Source: Asticcacaulis solisilvae (GTDB taxonomy: Bacteria; Pseudomonadota; Alphaproteobacteria; Caulobacterales; Caulobacteraceae). From it: 58,397 nt of DNA. Below the pieces are notes generated by a model. The model was given only the letters and a program-made list of their open reading frames with translations, was not told the origin of the DNA and did not search any database. A program made the position numbers and the translations under genes. Within the stretch, counting starts at the first letter, position 1. Every line of letters starts with the position of its first letter. Positions 8,031 to 16,678 of the stretch are shown one piece after another. The stretch is taken from NCBI RefSeq assembly GCF_017875235.1, contig NZ_JAGGMI010000021.1, forward strand, positions 1 to 58,397, written 5' to 3'.

Positions 8031-9644
8031 TTACGCCCCCGCCCTCAGCACACCAATGAGGGTCTGCATGTTTTCGATATAGGTGCCGGTCGAGATGCCG
8101 GCGAACGCCTTGTCGGTCACATAGGGTGAGGTATCGCTCGGGTCGCCGACGCGGGTCGTGCGGAAGTCGCCGGCCGCCGGCTCTTTCGGACCGTCGCCGA
8201 TATAGGGATTGCTGGTCGCCGTCAGGTCGGTCGGCCAGTAGCCTTCTTTCTTCAGAGAGGACACCAGCTTGCCGGCGTCGTCGTGAGCCTTGCTCATGTT
8301 CAGGTCCGAAGTTTCGGCAGCCGTCGTGAAATAACGCGGCAGCGGCGTCTTGCCCTTGAGCGGCGAATTTTTGCTGGCTTCAGCCGGCGGCGTGGCCTTC
8401 AGCGCCTCATATTCCCTGCGAAGCCTGGCGACATCGAGAACACGGAAGCCGCTATAATGACCCAGCGTATAGGTCGGCTCATAGTCCCAATAGTATTCGC
8501 CATTAACAACATTTGAGCCGCGGCGGTGGACATAGATCGCCTTGTTGGTGCCGATCTCGATAAAGGTCGGGTGACGATTCTTCTTGCCGTCGGCGTCGGG
8601 CAGACGGACGCTGTCGAGCCAGTCGAGCGCCGCCGGGATGCCGTTGAGATACTTGCTATCGCCCGTCAGGCGATAGAAATTCATCAGCTGCTTGCAGTTG
8701 TCATAGGTGGTGTGGGTTGCCAGCGATGGCGGCTCATAGGTACGGGCGCCGGCGGGCTTCAGGTCCAGCGAATGCTGCAAGCCCCATCCCGGCTGCGGCG
8801 CGCCCTGTTGGGTCACGATATAGACCGACATGCCGCGCGTGATGGCGTCGAGTACGCGCGTCTCGCCCAGCGCCTGGTAGCACATGATCAGGAACTTAAC
8901 GTTTTCGGCCGTAACGTCGTCATTGAAGGCGATGTATGAGGTGTAGTCCGGATTGCCGTGGTGCGAAAATTCGTACTTCAGCGGATAGCGCTGCGGCCAG
9001 CCGCCGATCGGGTACTGGCTCTCCAGGATGAAGTTGATGACCTTGTCGAGCGCCGGACGGTACTTGGGATCGCGCTTCTCGACATAGATGCGCAGCAGGA
9101 GCTGGGCGGCTTCCGAGGTGCCAAGATCGTCGAAGGTCGCATTGCCCCAATAGTGCTGGAATTCTTCCATCCGCCAGGCATTCTTGCCGATGGTGTCGTA
9201 CCATTTGCGCGTTGAGGCCTCGCCGTCGAAGTCGATGAAGTAGTTCCACCCACCGGTCGGCAACTGGCCCCAGATCAGCGCGTCGGCGACCTTCTCGGCC
9301 GCCTGGTAATAGTATTCGTCACCCGTGGCGTGATAGGCGTCCAGGAAGACATGGCCCATGGTCGGCGTGCCTGGCGGCTGGACCCAGATCATGCTGGGAT
9401 AGGCTTCGAGCTCGCCCCAGCGGCGGGAACCGTCCGGCAGGTAGGACCAGACATAGCCGCCATTGGTCGAGACCTCCTCGACCATATAGCGCGTCGCCGT
9501 CTTCATGGTGCGCTCGATGTCCTTGCGGCTGACGGCCTTCTGCGTCCCGGAAGCTTTTGGCGCAGCGGCGGCAAGGGCCGGCATGGCGAAGGCAGCGGCG
9601 GCAAAGGCGGCGCTGCCCAGAAGTTGGCGACGATTGTGGCTCAT
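8031..9644 (-). CDS. Pectate lyase, polysaccharide lyase family 10, Tat-exported
   Basis: The start at 9644 is preceded by an AGGGAA ribosome site and gives 537 residues. It begins with a twin-arginine-type signal (SHNRRQLLG, then a hydrophobic stretch ending MPALAAAA). The core (about residues 40-340) matches the PL10 PelA fold, including SQYPIGGWPQRYPL and YTSYIAFNDDVTAENVKFL. It cleaves de-esterified homogalacturonan by beta-elimination outside the cytoplasm. It fits the GH127 gene nearby as part of pectin use. It is not in an obvious operon: 155 bases separate it from the REC-kinase and 82 from mocA. Confidence 0.88.
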   Translation of the reverse strand: MSHNRRQLLGSAAFAAAAFAMPALAAAAPKASGTQKAVSRKDIERTMKTATRYMVEEVSTNGGYVWSYLPDGSRRWGELEAYPSMIWVQPPGTPTMGHVFLDAYHATGDEYYYQAAEKVADALIWGQLPTGGWNYFIDFDGEASTRKWYDTIGKNAWRMEEFQHYWGNATFDDLGTSEAAQLLLRIYVEKRDPKYRPALDKVINFILESQYPIGGWPQRYPLKYEFSHHGNPDYTSYIAFNDDVTAENVKFLIMCYQALGETRVLDAITRGMSVYIVTQQGAPQPGWGLQHSLDLKPAGARTYEPPSLATHTTYDNCKQLMNFYRLTGDSKYLNGIPAALDWLDSVRLPDADGKKNRHPTFIEIGTNKAIYVHRRGSNVVNGEYYWDYEPTYTLGHYSGFRVLDVARLRREYEALKATPPAEASKNSPLKGKTPLPRYFTTAAETSDLNMSKAHDDAGKLVSSLKKEGYWPTDLTATSNPYIGDGPKEPAAGDFRTTRVGDPSDTSPYVTDKAFAGISTGTYIENMQTLIGVLRAGA

Positions 9645-9726
9645 AATCTTGTTCCCTGGTATCGTTCCGGCGATTAATGACACCGGTTTCCAAATAGCAT
9701 AGGCCCGGCGCTTTGTGTTGGCAAGT

Positions 9727-10275
9727 TCAACGTCGCAGATCGTCCGGCCTGTCGACATCGCGCAGTACACCGTCCGAATCGCTATCGACGAAACAAACAC
9801 GATAATGGCCGGACTCGATCAGTGCACGCCCGCCCCGGTCACCTTCAAGACGCAGCAGTCGCGAAAAACAGACAGAGGAAAACAATACCGGATGTCCGGT
9901 CTGGCCGTTGTGGCGCGGCGCGGCGATATCGTGCCCGGGAAGCGCCCGCACCACCTGATGGAAGATGCCGTCCGGCAGAAAGGGCATGTCGGCCAGGACG
10001 ACAAAGACGGCATCGGTGACTGTCAGGCTGGCGATGCCCAGCGCCAGGGACCGCCCCATGCCGTCGTCGGCCAGCGGATTTTCGACGACACGGACACGTG
10101 GTGCATCCAGGCGATAGCCAGGGCGAACAACCGCCAAAACCTCATGAAAATCAAAGCCGGACAGGGCATTTAACACATGTTGAAACACGGATTGTCCGTC
10201 CAGGTACGCTTTGAGCTTGTCGCCGCCAAAACGGCGGGCACTGCCGGCGGCCAGCAGGACGGCGGACACTCTCAC
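9727..10275 (-). CDS. Molybdopterin cytidylyltransferase-like protein (MocA family)
   Basis: About 182 residues. The loop VLLAAGSARRFGGDKL is the nucleotide-binding signature of MocA-type enzymes, and VVLADMPFLPDG carries the metal-site Asp. MocA makes the cytosine dinucleotide form of the molybdenum cofactor, the form used by xanthine-oxidase-family hydroxylases such as the IorAB encoded upstream. I chose the GTG at 10275 because it overlaps the xdhC stop as GTGA; another GTG at 10296 is possible. Neither has a clear ribosome site. Confidence 0.85.
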   Translation of the reverse strand: MRVSAVLLAAGSARRFGGDKLKAYLDGQSVFQHVLNALSGFDFHEVLAVVRPGYRLDAPRVRVVENPLADDGMGRSLALGIASLTVTDAVFVVLADMPFLPDGIFHQVVRALPGHDIAAPRHNGQTGHPVLFSSVCFSRLLRLEGDRGGRALIESGHYRVCFVDSDSDGVLRDVDRPDDLRR

Positions 10276-11168
10276 CCTGTCACCGTCCGTCGCCACGCCG
10301 ACACAATCTGGGCCAGGACGGCGACCGCGATTTCCGGCGGCGTCCGGGCACCGATGTCGAGCCCGATAGGTCCATGGATGCGCGCCAGTTGCTCTCCTGT
10401 CGCGCCCATGGCCGCCAGAGCTTCCAACCGCCGTTCATGGACGGGCCGGCTCCCCAGGGCGCCGATGAAGAAGACGCCGCTGTTGAGCGCCCTTCGCAGG
10501 ACCTCGGCTTCGTAGGTGTGATCGTGGAAGGTCATGGCCAGCGCCGTCCAGTTGTCCAGCACACCGGCGTCGAAATCCTCAGGCCCGGTCATCAGCGTCG
10601 CCTGCATGACGCGCAGGACCGCCCTGTCCGGCGTGAAGATGTCCACCGCGATTTCCGTCAGCGCCGCCATCTGCGCCAGAGCAACAGTGATCGGCCCCTG
10701 CCCTACAACCGCCAATCGACATTGTGGAACATAGGTTCGAACATAGGGCTTGTCAAAGTCGTAGCGCAGTTCCGCCACGCGCCTGTCGCGCCGCGCGGCC
10801 AGCAAGGCGTCCAGCGTCTCATCGGGAAGGTTGACATCAAAATGGACGTGCAGCCCCGAACCGCACGGCAGGACAATGTCCTTGAAGCGCGAACCTTCGC
10901 CATAAAGTTCCGTATGGTTCTCTCCGCGCGCCATCGCCGCCATGGCGTCGAGCGCCAGTGCCCGCTCGGCGCAGCCGCCGGTAATGGCGCCGACCGCCCG
11001 GCCATCCTCGGCCACCGCCATCTGGCTGCCGAGCGGCCGGGGCGACCGTCCCTCGACCGCGACCAGGGTCAGCAGCGCCGTCCTCAGGCCTTCGTCGCGC
11101 CAACGCTTCAGGTCTTCGAGTACGAAGTCCTTATACACCGGGGCATCGACAAGCAGGGGCGCGTTCAA
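10272..11168 (-). CDS. XdhC-family molybdenum hydroxylase maturation protein
   Basis: A 298-residue protein with the two XdhC parts: an N-terminal segment (VEGRSPRPLGSQMAV, ITGGCAERAL, PCGSGLHVHFD) and a C-terminal Rossmann-like segment (RLAVVGQGPITVALAQMA, GALGSRPVHERRL, GPIGLDIGARTPPEIAVAVLA). XdhC proteins hold the sulfurated molybdenum cofactor and insert it into xanthine-oxidase-family enzymes. The gene starts three bases after iorB and overlaps mocA, consistent with service to this hydroxylase. Confidence 0.9.
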   Translation of the reverse strand: MNAPLLVDAPVYKDFVLEDLKRWRDEGLRTALLTLVAVEGRSPRPLGSQMAVAEDGRAVGAITGGCAERALALDAMAAMARGENHTELYGEGSRFKDIVLPCGSGLHVHFDVNLPDETLDALLAARRDRRVAELRYDFDKPYVRTYVPQCRLAVVGQGPITVALAQMAALTEIAVDIFTPDRAVLRVMQATLMTGPEDFDAGVLDNWTALAMTFHDHTYEAEVLRRALNSGVFFIGALGSRPVHERRLEALAAMGATGEQLARIHGPIGLDIGARTPPEIAVAVLAQIVSAWRRTVTG

Positions 11169-11171
11169 GAC

Positions 11172-13370
11172 TCAGACCTTGCCGCGCGCCGCCTGGATAT
11201 TTTCCACCGTCAGCGGCAGGCTGCGGATGCGCGCGCCACAGGCGGCGAAGATAGCGTTGGTCACGGCCGGCAGGACCGGCGGCAGGGCTGGCTCGCCCAG
11301 GCCAGTCGGTGCGAATTCGCTGAGGTGGAAGTGGACGTCGATCTGCGGCGCCTGCGACATGCGGATCATCGGCACGGCGTCAAAGTTCAGTTCCTGCGCG
11401 CTCCCCTTGGCGAAGGTGATCGCCTGCGACAGTTCGCCGATTCCGTCGATGACGCTGCCCTCGACCTGGTTGCGCGCACCCGACGGATTGATAATGGTCG
11501 AGCCGACATCGCCCACCACCCAAACCTTGAGCACCCGCCAGTTGCCATCGTCCTCGACCTTGACCTTGGCCACTTCGGCAAAGTGCCCCAGGTGGCAGAA
11601 ATAGGTGGCAACGCCCATGCCCACGCCTTTGGGCAGCTTGGTCTTGCCCCAACCGGAGCGTTGCGCCACCTGCTCCAGCACCGCCTTGGCGCGCGCGGGA
11701 TTATAGGTCGACTGGTTGCCCCAATTGTCGCTTGGCCGCGGATCCTTGAGATGCGCCTCCAGCACTTCCAGGCGCGACGCCACCGGATCCTTGCCGGCGG
11801 CGTGCGCGATCTCGTCCCAGAAGCTCTCGTGGACGAAGCACATGCCGTTGGATACGGGCGCGCGCAGATAGCCGGTCGGAATGATGGTATCGATCAGGGC
11901 CTGCTCATGGCGATAGTTCGGCGCCAGCCCCTGGAAGGCATAGCCTTCCGTCGCCGCGCCCTGTGCCGGCTTGTCGCCCTGGCCGAAGGTGACGGCGCGC
12001 GTGTGATAGGCCGTCGTGGCGCCACCGGCGTCAAGCCCGGCGCGCACGACCTGATAGGCGCCCGGACGGAAATAGTCGTAGGCGAGATCGTCTTCGCGCG
12101 TCCACACCACCTTGACCGGTCCATTGAGCTTTTTCGCGATCGCCGCCGCTTCGGCCATATAGTCGTTTTCCAGCCGCCGCCCGAAACCGCCACCACACCT
12201 CTGCATGTGAACGACGACCTTATCGGCCGCGACGCCTATCGTCTTGCCGACCAGTTCCTTGCCGGAGTTGGGCAGTTGCGTCGGCGCCCAAATCTCCATG
12301 CCGCCGTCGGCCGTCGGCTGGGCGGTGCAGTTCTGAGGCTCCATGGGCGCGTGCGGCAGGAACGGCACCTCGTAGGTCGCCTCGGTGACCTTGGCCGCCT
12401 TGTCAAAGGCGGCATCGACATCGCCGGTATTCTTGCTGACCGTTCCTTTGCCGGCCAGCAGCGCCTTGGCCTTTTCGGCATAGGTGCCGCTATCGTGAGG
12501 CGCGCCATGCGCATCGTCCCAGACGGGCTTGAGAGCCTCACGCGCGGCCTTGGCGTACCACCAGCTCTTGGCGACGATGGCCACGCCGGGGCGCAGACCG
12601 TGGAAGTCGCTGCCACCATCGAGTGCGAAAACATCAGTAATGCCCGGCATCGCCTTAACGGCGTCGAAGTCGGCCGACTTCAGCTTGGCGCCGTAGACCG
12701 GCGCCTTGACATAGACGGCGTACTTCATGCCAGGCAGGGTCTTGTCGATGCCGAAGATCGGCTCGCCCTTCAGCACCCTGGCGCTGTCGGTACCGCCCTT
12801 GGCCTTGCCGATGATCGTATAGTCCTTGGCGTCCTTGAGCTTGACCGTGTTCAGATCCGGCACGGGCAGCTTTGCCGCCGCCCCTGCCAGCGAACCGTAG
12901 GTCAGCTTTTTGCCAGACGCCTTGTGGATCACCTGTCCCTTGGATGTCGTAAGGCTGTCCACCGGCACCTTAAGCTGCGCCGCGGCCGCCGCCACCAGCA
13001 TCGATCGGCCGGCTGCTCCAACCTTGCGATGATTGTCCCAGTTCATCGGCGTCGAAGCGCTGCCACCGGCGAACTGCGCGCCGAAGCGCTTTTCATCGGC
13101 CGGCGAGGTTTCGATCTTCACCTGCCCCCAGTCGACGTCCAGTTCCTCGGCGATCAGCATGGGCAGCATGGTCTTGATGCCCTGGCCGATCTCCGGATTC
13201 TTGGCCAGGATGGTCACGGTGTTGTCGGGATGAATGGTGATGTAGTTGCCGATCGCCGCGCTCGCGGCGGCCTCGGCGTCCGGCGACAGGCCGAGCATCA
13301 GGCCGCCACCGGCGGCGACACCGGCCATAAGGACAAAACGGCGGCTGGGCTGGAAAGACGTATCAGCCAT
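11172..13370 (-). CDS. Molybdopterin-binding subunit of a xanthine-oxidase-family hydroxylase (IorB-like)
   Basis: A 732-residue protein opening with a Tat signal (PSRRFVLMAGVAAGGGLML). It shows the large-subunit hallmarks: GGGFGRRLENDY in the cofactor region, GYLRAPVSNGMCFVHESFWDE, and the C-terminal GLGEPALPP with the catalytic Glu. The single long Tat-exported subunit paired with a small 2Fe-2S subunit matches isoquinoline 1-oxidoreductase (IorAB) and membrane aldehyde dehydrogenases. The true substrate, an N-heterocycle or an aldehyde, cannot be read from the sequence. Periplasmic action is inferred from the signal. Confidence 0.9.
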   Translation of the reverse strand: MADTSFQPSRRFVLMAGVAAGGGLMLGLSPDAEAAASAAIGNYITIHPDNTVTILAKNPEIGQGIKTMLPMLIAEELDVDWGQVKIETSPADEKRFGAQFAGGSASTPMNWDNHRKVGAAGRSMLVAAAAAQLKVPVDSLTTSKGQVIHKASGKKLTYGSLAGAAAKLPVPDLNTVKLKDAKDYTIIGKAKGGTDSARVLKGEPIFGIDKTLPGMKYAVYVKAPVYGAKLKSADFDAVKAMPGITDVFALDGGSDFHGLRPGVAIVAKSWWYAKAAREALKPVWDDAHGAPHDSGTYAEKAKALLAGKGTVSKNTGDVDAAFDKAAKVTEATYEVPFLPHAPMEPQNCTAQPTADGGMEIWAPTQLPNSGKELVGKTIGVAADKVVVHMQRCGGGFGRRLENDYMAEAAAIAKKLNGPVKVVWTREDDLAYDYFRPGAYQVVRAGLDAGGATTAYHTRAVTFGQGDKPAQGAATEGYAFQGLAPNYRHEQALIDTIIPTGYLRAPVSNGMCFVHESFWDEIAHAAGKDPVASRLEVLEAHLKDPRPSDNWGNQSTYNPARAKAVLEQVAQRSGWGKTKLPKGVGMGVATYFCHLGHFAEVAKVKVEDDGNWRVLKVWVVGDVGSTIINPSGARNQVEGSVIDGIGELSQAITFAKGSAQELNFDAVPMIRMSQAPQIDVHFHLSEFAPTGLGEPALPPVLPAVTNAIFAACGARIRSLPLTVENIQAARGKV

Positions 13371-13373
13371 GGC

Positions 13374-13850
13374 TTAAACCTCCCGCGTATCGGCGGCCGA
13401 CACGCCGGCCGCGGTCTTGATGGCGGCACGGATGCGGGTATAGGTCGCGCAGCGGCAGACATTGCCATCCATGGCCGCGTCGATCTCGGCATCCGTCGGC
13501 TTGGGGGTTTCTTTCAGCAGGGCGACCGCCGACATGATCTGGCCGCTCTGGCAGTAGCCGCACTGCATGACATCGAGGTCCAGCCAGGCGTCACGGACCT
13601 TCTGCCCCAGCTTGGTCGCCACAATGCCTTCCAGCGTCGTGACCTCGGCATCGGCAACCGATGTGATCGGCGTGATGCAGGCCCGCATCGGCTGGCCGTC
13701 GACATGGACGGTGCAGGCGCCGCATTGGGCGATACCACAGCCGAACTTGGTCCCCTTCAGGTCCAGTTCGTCGCGCAGTACCCACAAAAGCGGCATGTCG
13801 TCCGGCACATCGACCGAGCGCGCTACACCGTTGACCTTGACCGTGACCAT
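13374..13850 (-). CDS. 2Fe-2S subunit of the molybdenum hydroxylase (IorA-like)
   Basis: A 158-residue protein with both iron-sulfur centres. The plant-ferredoxin-type cluster uses Cys38, Cys43, Cys46 and Cys58 ([13 protein letters not shown]). The second cluster uses Cys97, Cys100, Cys132 and Cys134 ([19 protein letters not shown]). It passes electrons from the molybdenum site of IorB. It has no export signal of its own, so it would travel with the Tat-exported IorB. First gene of the iorA-iorB-xdhC-mocA operon; iorB follows after three bases. Confidence 0.92.
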   Translation of the reverse strand: MVTVKVNGVARSVDVPDDMPLLWVLRDELDLKGTKFGCGIAQCGACTVHVDGQPMRACITPITSVADAEVTTLEGIVATKLGQKVRDAWLDLDVMQCGYCQSGQIMSAVALLKETPKPTDAEIDAAMDGNVCRCATYTRIRAAIKTAAGVSAADTREV

Positions 13851-14039
13851 GCGACCCTCCCAAATTTGTAAGCGAACCCCTTCTTAGCGCAGCTTTTCCG
13901 GCAAGCGGCATGACAATTTCGTAATCCATTACATGTGGCAATTTTATCAGTAAAAAATCCAGCAAAGACAAGCCGATCAAGCCTATAGGCACGGCGGCGC
14001 GAATGAGGCATAAGAGCGACGCTTAAAACGAGGACAGCA

Positions 14040-15662
14040 ATGCCGACGCCCGAGCCGACAAACGCCGCCGCTCTCACCTCCCATCCGATTTACCTGACCG
14101 TCCGGGACTTCGCCGAACGCGCGATGAATGGCGACGACAAGACTCTGCGCTGGGTGCTCGGCGCCCTGGTCCTCGTGCTCGCCTGCTTCAACTTCCTGCG
14201 CGACCTGAACAACCCGAACCACGCCTTCTGGGACGAGTCCTATTACCTGACCGCGACCCAGCGCTATGTCGAGGACACGGCGCAATACGCCTCGCACCCC
14301 CCGCTTGGTTTCATGTTCATGGACCTGGGTGTGTCCGTCGTCGGCCGCAACGAGAAACTCGATCTGCATCCGCTGGCCATGGAGAAAAAGATCGATACGC
14401 GGAAGCTCGCCAAAGGCTATGATTTCACCGGGATACGCCTGCCCGCGGCGATCTTCTCGGTTATCGGCGCCATGCTGTTCTATCTGATCATGCTCAGGCT
14501 CTCGAACGAGGCGTTCGACGCCTTCGTCTTCTCGCTGCTCTATCTTTTCGAGAACGCCCTGATCGTCCACTTCCGGGCGGCGCATCTCGATCCTTACCAG
14601 TTCACCTTTACCCTGGCCTCCATCTATGTCTGGCTGTTCACCTGGGACCGTGAACCGAAACGGCCCCTGCTCATGTACGGGCTGTTTGGACTGTTCTGCG
14701 GCCTCAGCGTCATGGTCAAGGTCAATTCGCTGGTCATGCTGGCCCTGGGCGGGTTCAGCCTCTTGCGCATGCTGTGGATGGACCGGACGCGCGAAACCCT
14801 GATCAACGTCCTGAAACGCGGCAGTACGATCGCCGCGTCATTCGCGGCCATCGTGGCGGCCATTTTCGCCCTGCACGTCGTTCTGAACCCGGTCATGCCC
14901 GATCCGAAGACCGAATCCGGCCGGCGCGACCTGAACGTCATGCCCAAGACCTACCAGGCATGGCTGAAGGGCGAGGCGCCGCTGACGCCCGGCGTCATCT
15001 GGGACGCGACCGCCGGCTATTACAAGTACATGAAGCACGACTTCCAGTACGTGACCAAGAACGAGCCCAATGGCGCCAAGGCCATCCTGTTTCCGTTCAT
15101 GAACAAGATCATCAACTATCGCTGGGATTTCAATGGCCGCAAGACCGCCTATGTCCAGATGGTCGGCAATCCGGTCAACTGGGGACTTGGGATTGCCGGC
15201 ATCGTGGCGGCCGCGGGGCTGATCCTGCTCCGGCATGCGCGCAAACGCCCAACGACCGAAAACTCACAAAGCGAAGACACCGACATGGACCTGCTCGAGG
15301 TCATGTTCGCCATGTTCATCCTGTTCTGGGGCCTGCACATCTATCTTGGCACCCAGCGCGTGATGTACATCTATCACTATTTCATCGGCCTGGCGCTTAG
15401 CTACTTCCTTGTGGCCTTGGCCTTCAAGGTGGTGTCGCGGCGCGTGGCCTTCGTCGCCAAACACCGCTTCACCATACTGTGCGCGACCAGCATCGCCATT
15501 GCCGGCAGCTTCCTCTTCTATTCGCCGCTGACCTATCACTACTACCTGTCGCGGAAGGATTGCCAGATGCGCAACTGGCCCGTGACGCTGGTGATCTGTC
15601 AGCCAATCAAGAAGAAGACGGCCGCGACGCCGGCTACACCGCTATCGACACCGTCCCCGTAA
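14040..15662 (+). CDS. PMT-like phospholipid-linked glycosyltransferase, integral membrane
   Basis: A 540-residue protein with many hydrophobic segments. After the first one, FWDESYY supplies the acidic pair Asp65-Glu66 and HPPLGFMFMDLG follows, as in GT39 protein O-mannosyltransferases and related GT-C enzymes. GT-C enzymes take sugar from a polyprenyl-phosphate donor and add it to protein or lipid on the outer face of the membrane. The target is unknown. The start codon is 189 bases from the divergent iorA. The 3' end overlaps the convergent dioxygenase gene by 29 bases. Confidence 0.8.
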   Translation: MPTPEPTNAAALTSHPIYLTVRDFAERAMNGDDKTLRWVLGALVLVLACFNFLRDLNNPNHAFWDESYYLTATQRYVEDTAQYASHPPLGFMFMDLGVSVVGRNEKLDLHPLAMEKKIDTRKLAKGYDFTGIRLPAAIFSVIGAMLFYLIMLRLSNEAFDAFVFSLLYLFENALIVHFRAAHLDPYQFTFTLASIYVWLFTWDREPKRPLLMYGLFGLFCGLSVMVKVNSLVMLALGGFSLLRMLWMDRTRETLINVLKRGSTIAASFAAIVAAIFALHVVLNPVMPDPKTESGRRDLNVMPKTYQAWLKGEAPLTPGVIWDATAGYYKYMKHDFQYVTKNEPNGAKAILFPFMNKIINYRWDFNGRKTAYVQMVGNPVNWGLGIAGIVAAAGLILLRHARKRPTTENSQSEDTDMDLLEVMFAMFILFWGLHIYLGTQRVMYIYHYFIGLALSYFLVALAFKVVSRRVAFVAKHRFTILCATSIAIAGSFLFYSPLTYHYYLSRKDCQMRNWPVTLVICQPIKKKTAATPATPLSTPSP

Positions 15663-16542
15663 AGCCGTTGGTGTAATCGCCGGTCAGCGACACGGTCGCC
15701 GCCGCCAACTGCGCAGACGTGTCGTCGCCGAAGACATTGTCCGAAGCAAAGGTGATGGCGGCCAGGTTGTTGACGCTCGCGCTATAGCCCGTGGCGTTGT
15801 TGTAGACCGACTGGCAGGTTGCACGATCGAAAGCCAACTGGGTAATCTTGACGGCGTTGTTGGCTGTCGTCGCGGTCGACTGGCTGACATAGACCTCGAC
15901 ATGGATGTGCGGCATCCGGCCTGAATAACACGCGGGGAAAATGGTGGTGAAGGTCACCTGGCCGCTGGAATTGGTGACCTGGACACCGCGCAGGTAGTTC
16001 TGGTTGGTCACGCCGCTGGAATAGAGCGAATAAAGCCCTGCGCGGTCGCAATGCCATATATAGACGGCATAGTTGGTCAGCGCCGCACAGCCAAGATCAG
16101 CGTCCTGAACGTTGATGGTCAGGGTCAGCGGCACGCCCGCCGCGGTGCCTGACATGGAACCGAAGCTCGTGCGAATGTCGCTGCGGACGATGCCGCTCTG
16201 GGTCAGGACGTTGACCACATTGCCACTGATGGTGTTGGTGCCGTCCGCCGGATAGGGCCCGTTGGTTTCGGTCGCTGCTTCGGTACATGTGCCCGTCGAA
16301 CTGCTCGACGACGACGAGGATGAGGACGACGACGAACTGCTGCTGCTTGAGGACGAACTGCTGCTGGAGGACGACGACGACGTGCTGACCGTTGTGCTGG
16401 ATCCGCTCCCGCCGCCCCCGCACGCCGCCAACGCCGCGCTGGTCGCCGCCCCGCCCATCATCAAAAGCGCGCGGCGGCGCCCCATGACGGCAAGGTCCAG
16501 CGACAGGCTGGGCGATTCAGGATGGTCGTGATGATCAGTCAT
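15634..16542 (-). CDS. Intradiol ring-cleavage dioxygenase-like Tat lipoprotein with poly-Ser linker
   Basis: A 302-residue protein. GRRRALLMMGG looks like a Tat motif and LAAC at residues 38-41 is a lipobox, so a lipid-anchored exported protein is expected. Residues 55-82 are 28 consecutive serines. The C-terminal domain has intradiol dioxygenase features: NGPYP, YIWHCDRAGLYSLYS, RGVQ and MPHIHVEVY, giving the two Tyr and two His expected to bind non-haem Fe(III). Classical enzymes cleave catechols in the cytosol, so an exported, tethered form may act on aromatic lignin-derived or other compounds at the surface. The substrate is unknown. Confidence 0.85.
   Translation of the reverse strand: MTDHHDHPESPSLSLDLAVMGRRRALLMMGGAATSAALAACGGGGSGSSTTVSTSSSSSSSSSSSSSSSSSSSSSSSSSSSSTGTCTEAATETNGPYPADGTNTISGNVVNVLTQSGIVRSDIRTSFGSMSGTAAGVPLTLTINVQDADLGCAALTNYAVYIWHCDRAGLYSLYSSGVTNQNYLRGVQVTNSSGQVTFTTIFPACYSGRMPHIHVEVYVSQSTATTANNAVKITQLAFDRATCQSVYNNATGYSASVNNLAAITFASDNVFGDDTSAQLAAATVSLTGDYTNGFTGTVSIAV
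16297..16380 (-). repeat. Low-complexity serine-codon tract
   Basis: Eighty-four bases encoding 28 serines in the dioxygenase-like lipoprotein. Five of the six serine codons are used (TCG, TCC, TCA, AGC, AGT), so the tract is not a simple pure triplet repeat; selection for a flexible Ser spacer is more likely than recent slippage alone. Confidence 0.9.
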
Positions 16543-16678
16543 TTTAGCTATTCCCGGCTAACTGGATGGTCGGCGAGGAATAGCCATCGATTGCGGCAAG
16601 AATGCCGATATCATTATTTCAATTTTGAAAAATTCATTCCGACATATCCCGCACGGCCATGGCGGATAGTCTCGGGTA

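Noticed and set aside
10374..13871. Very long open frame (1165 codons) on the plus strand opposite mocA, xdhC, iorB and iorA
   Set aside because: It is antisense to well-identified genes, shows no domain, and arises from high-GC third-position bias. The same holds for the long open frames at 37760-39559 and 56362-57855.
16297..16380. Plus-strand acidic frame (Asp/Glu/Leu runs) opposite the serine tract as a gene
   Set aside because: It is the shadow of the serine codons; no start signal or family match.
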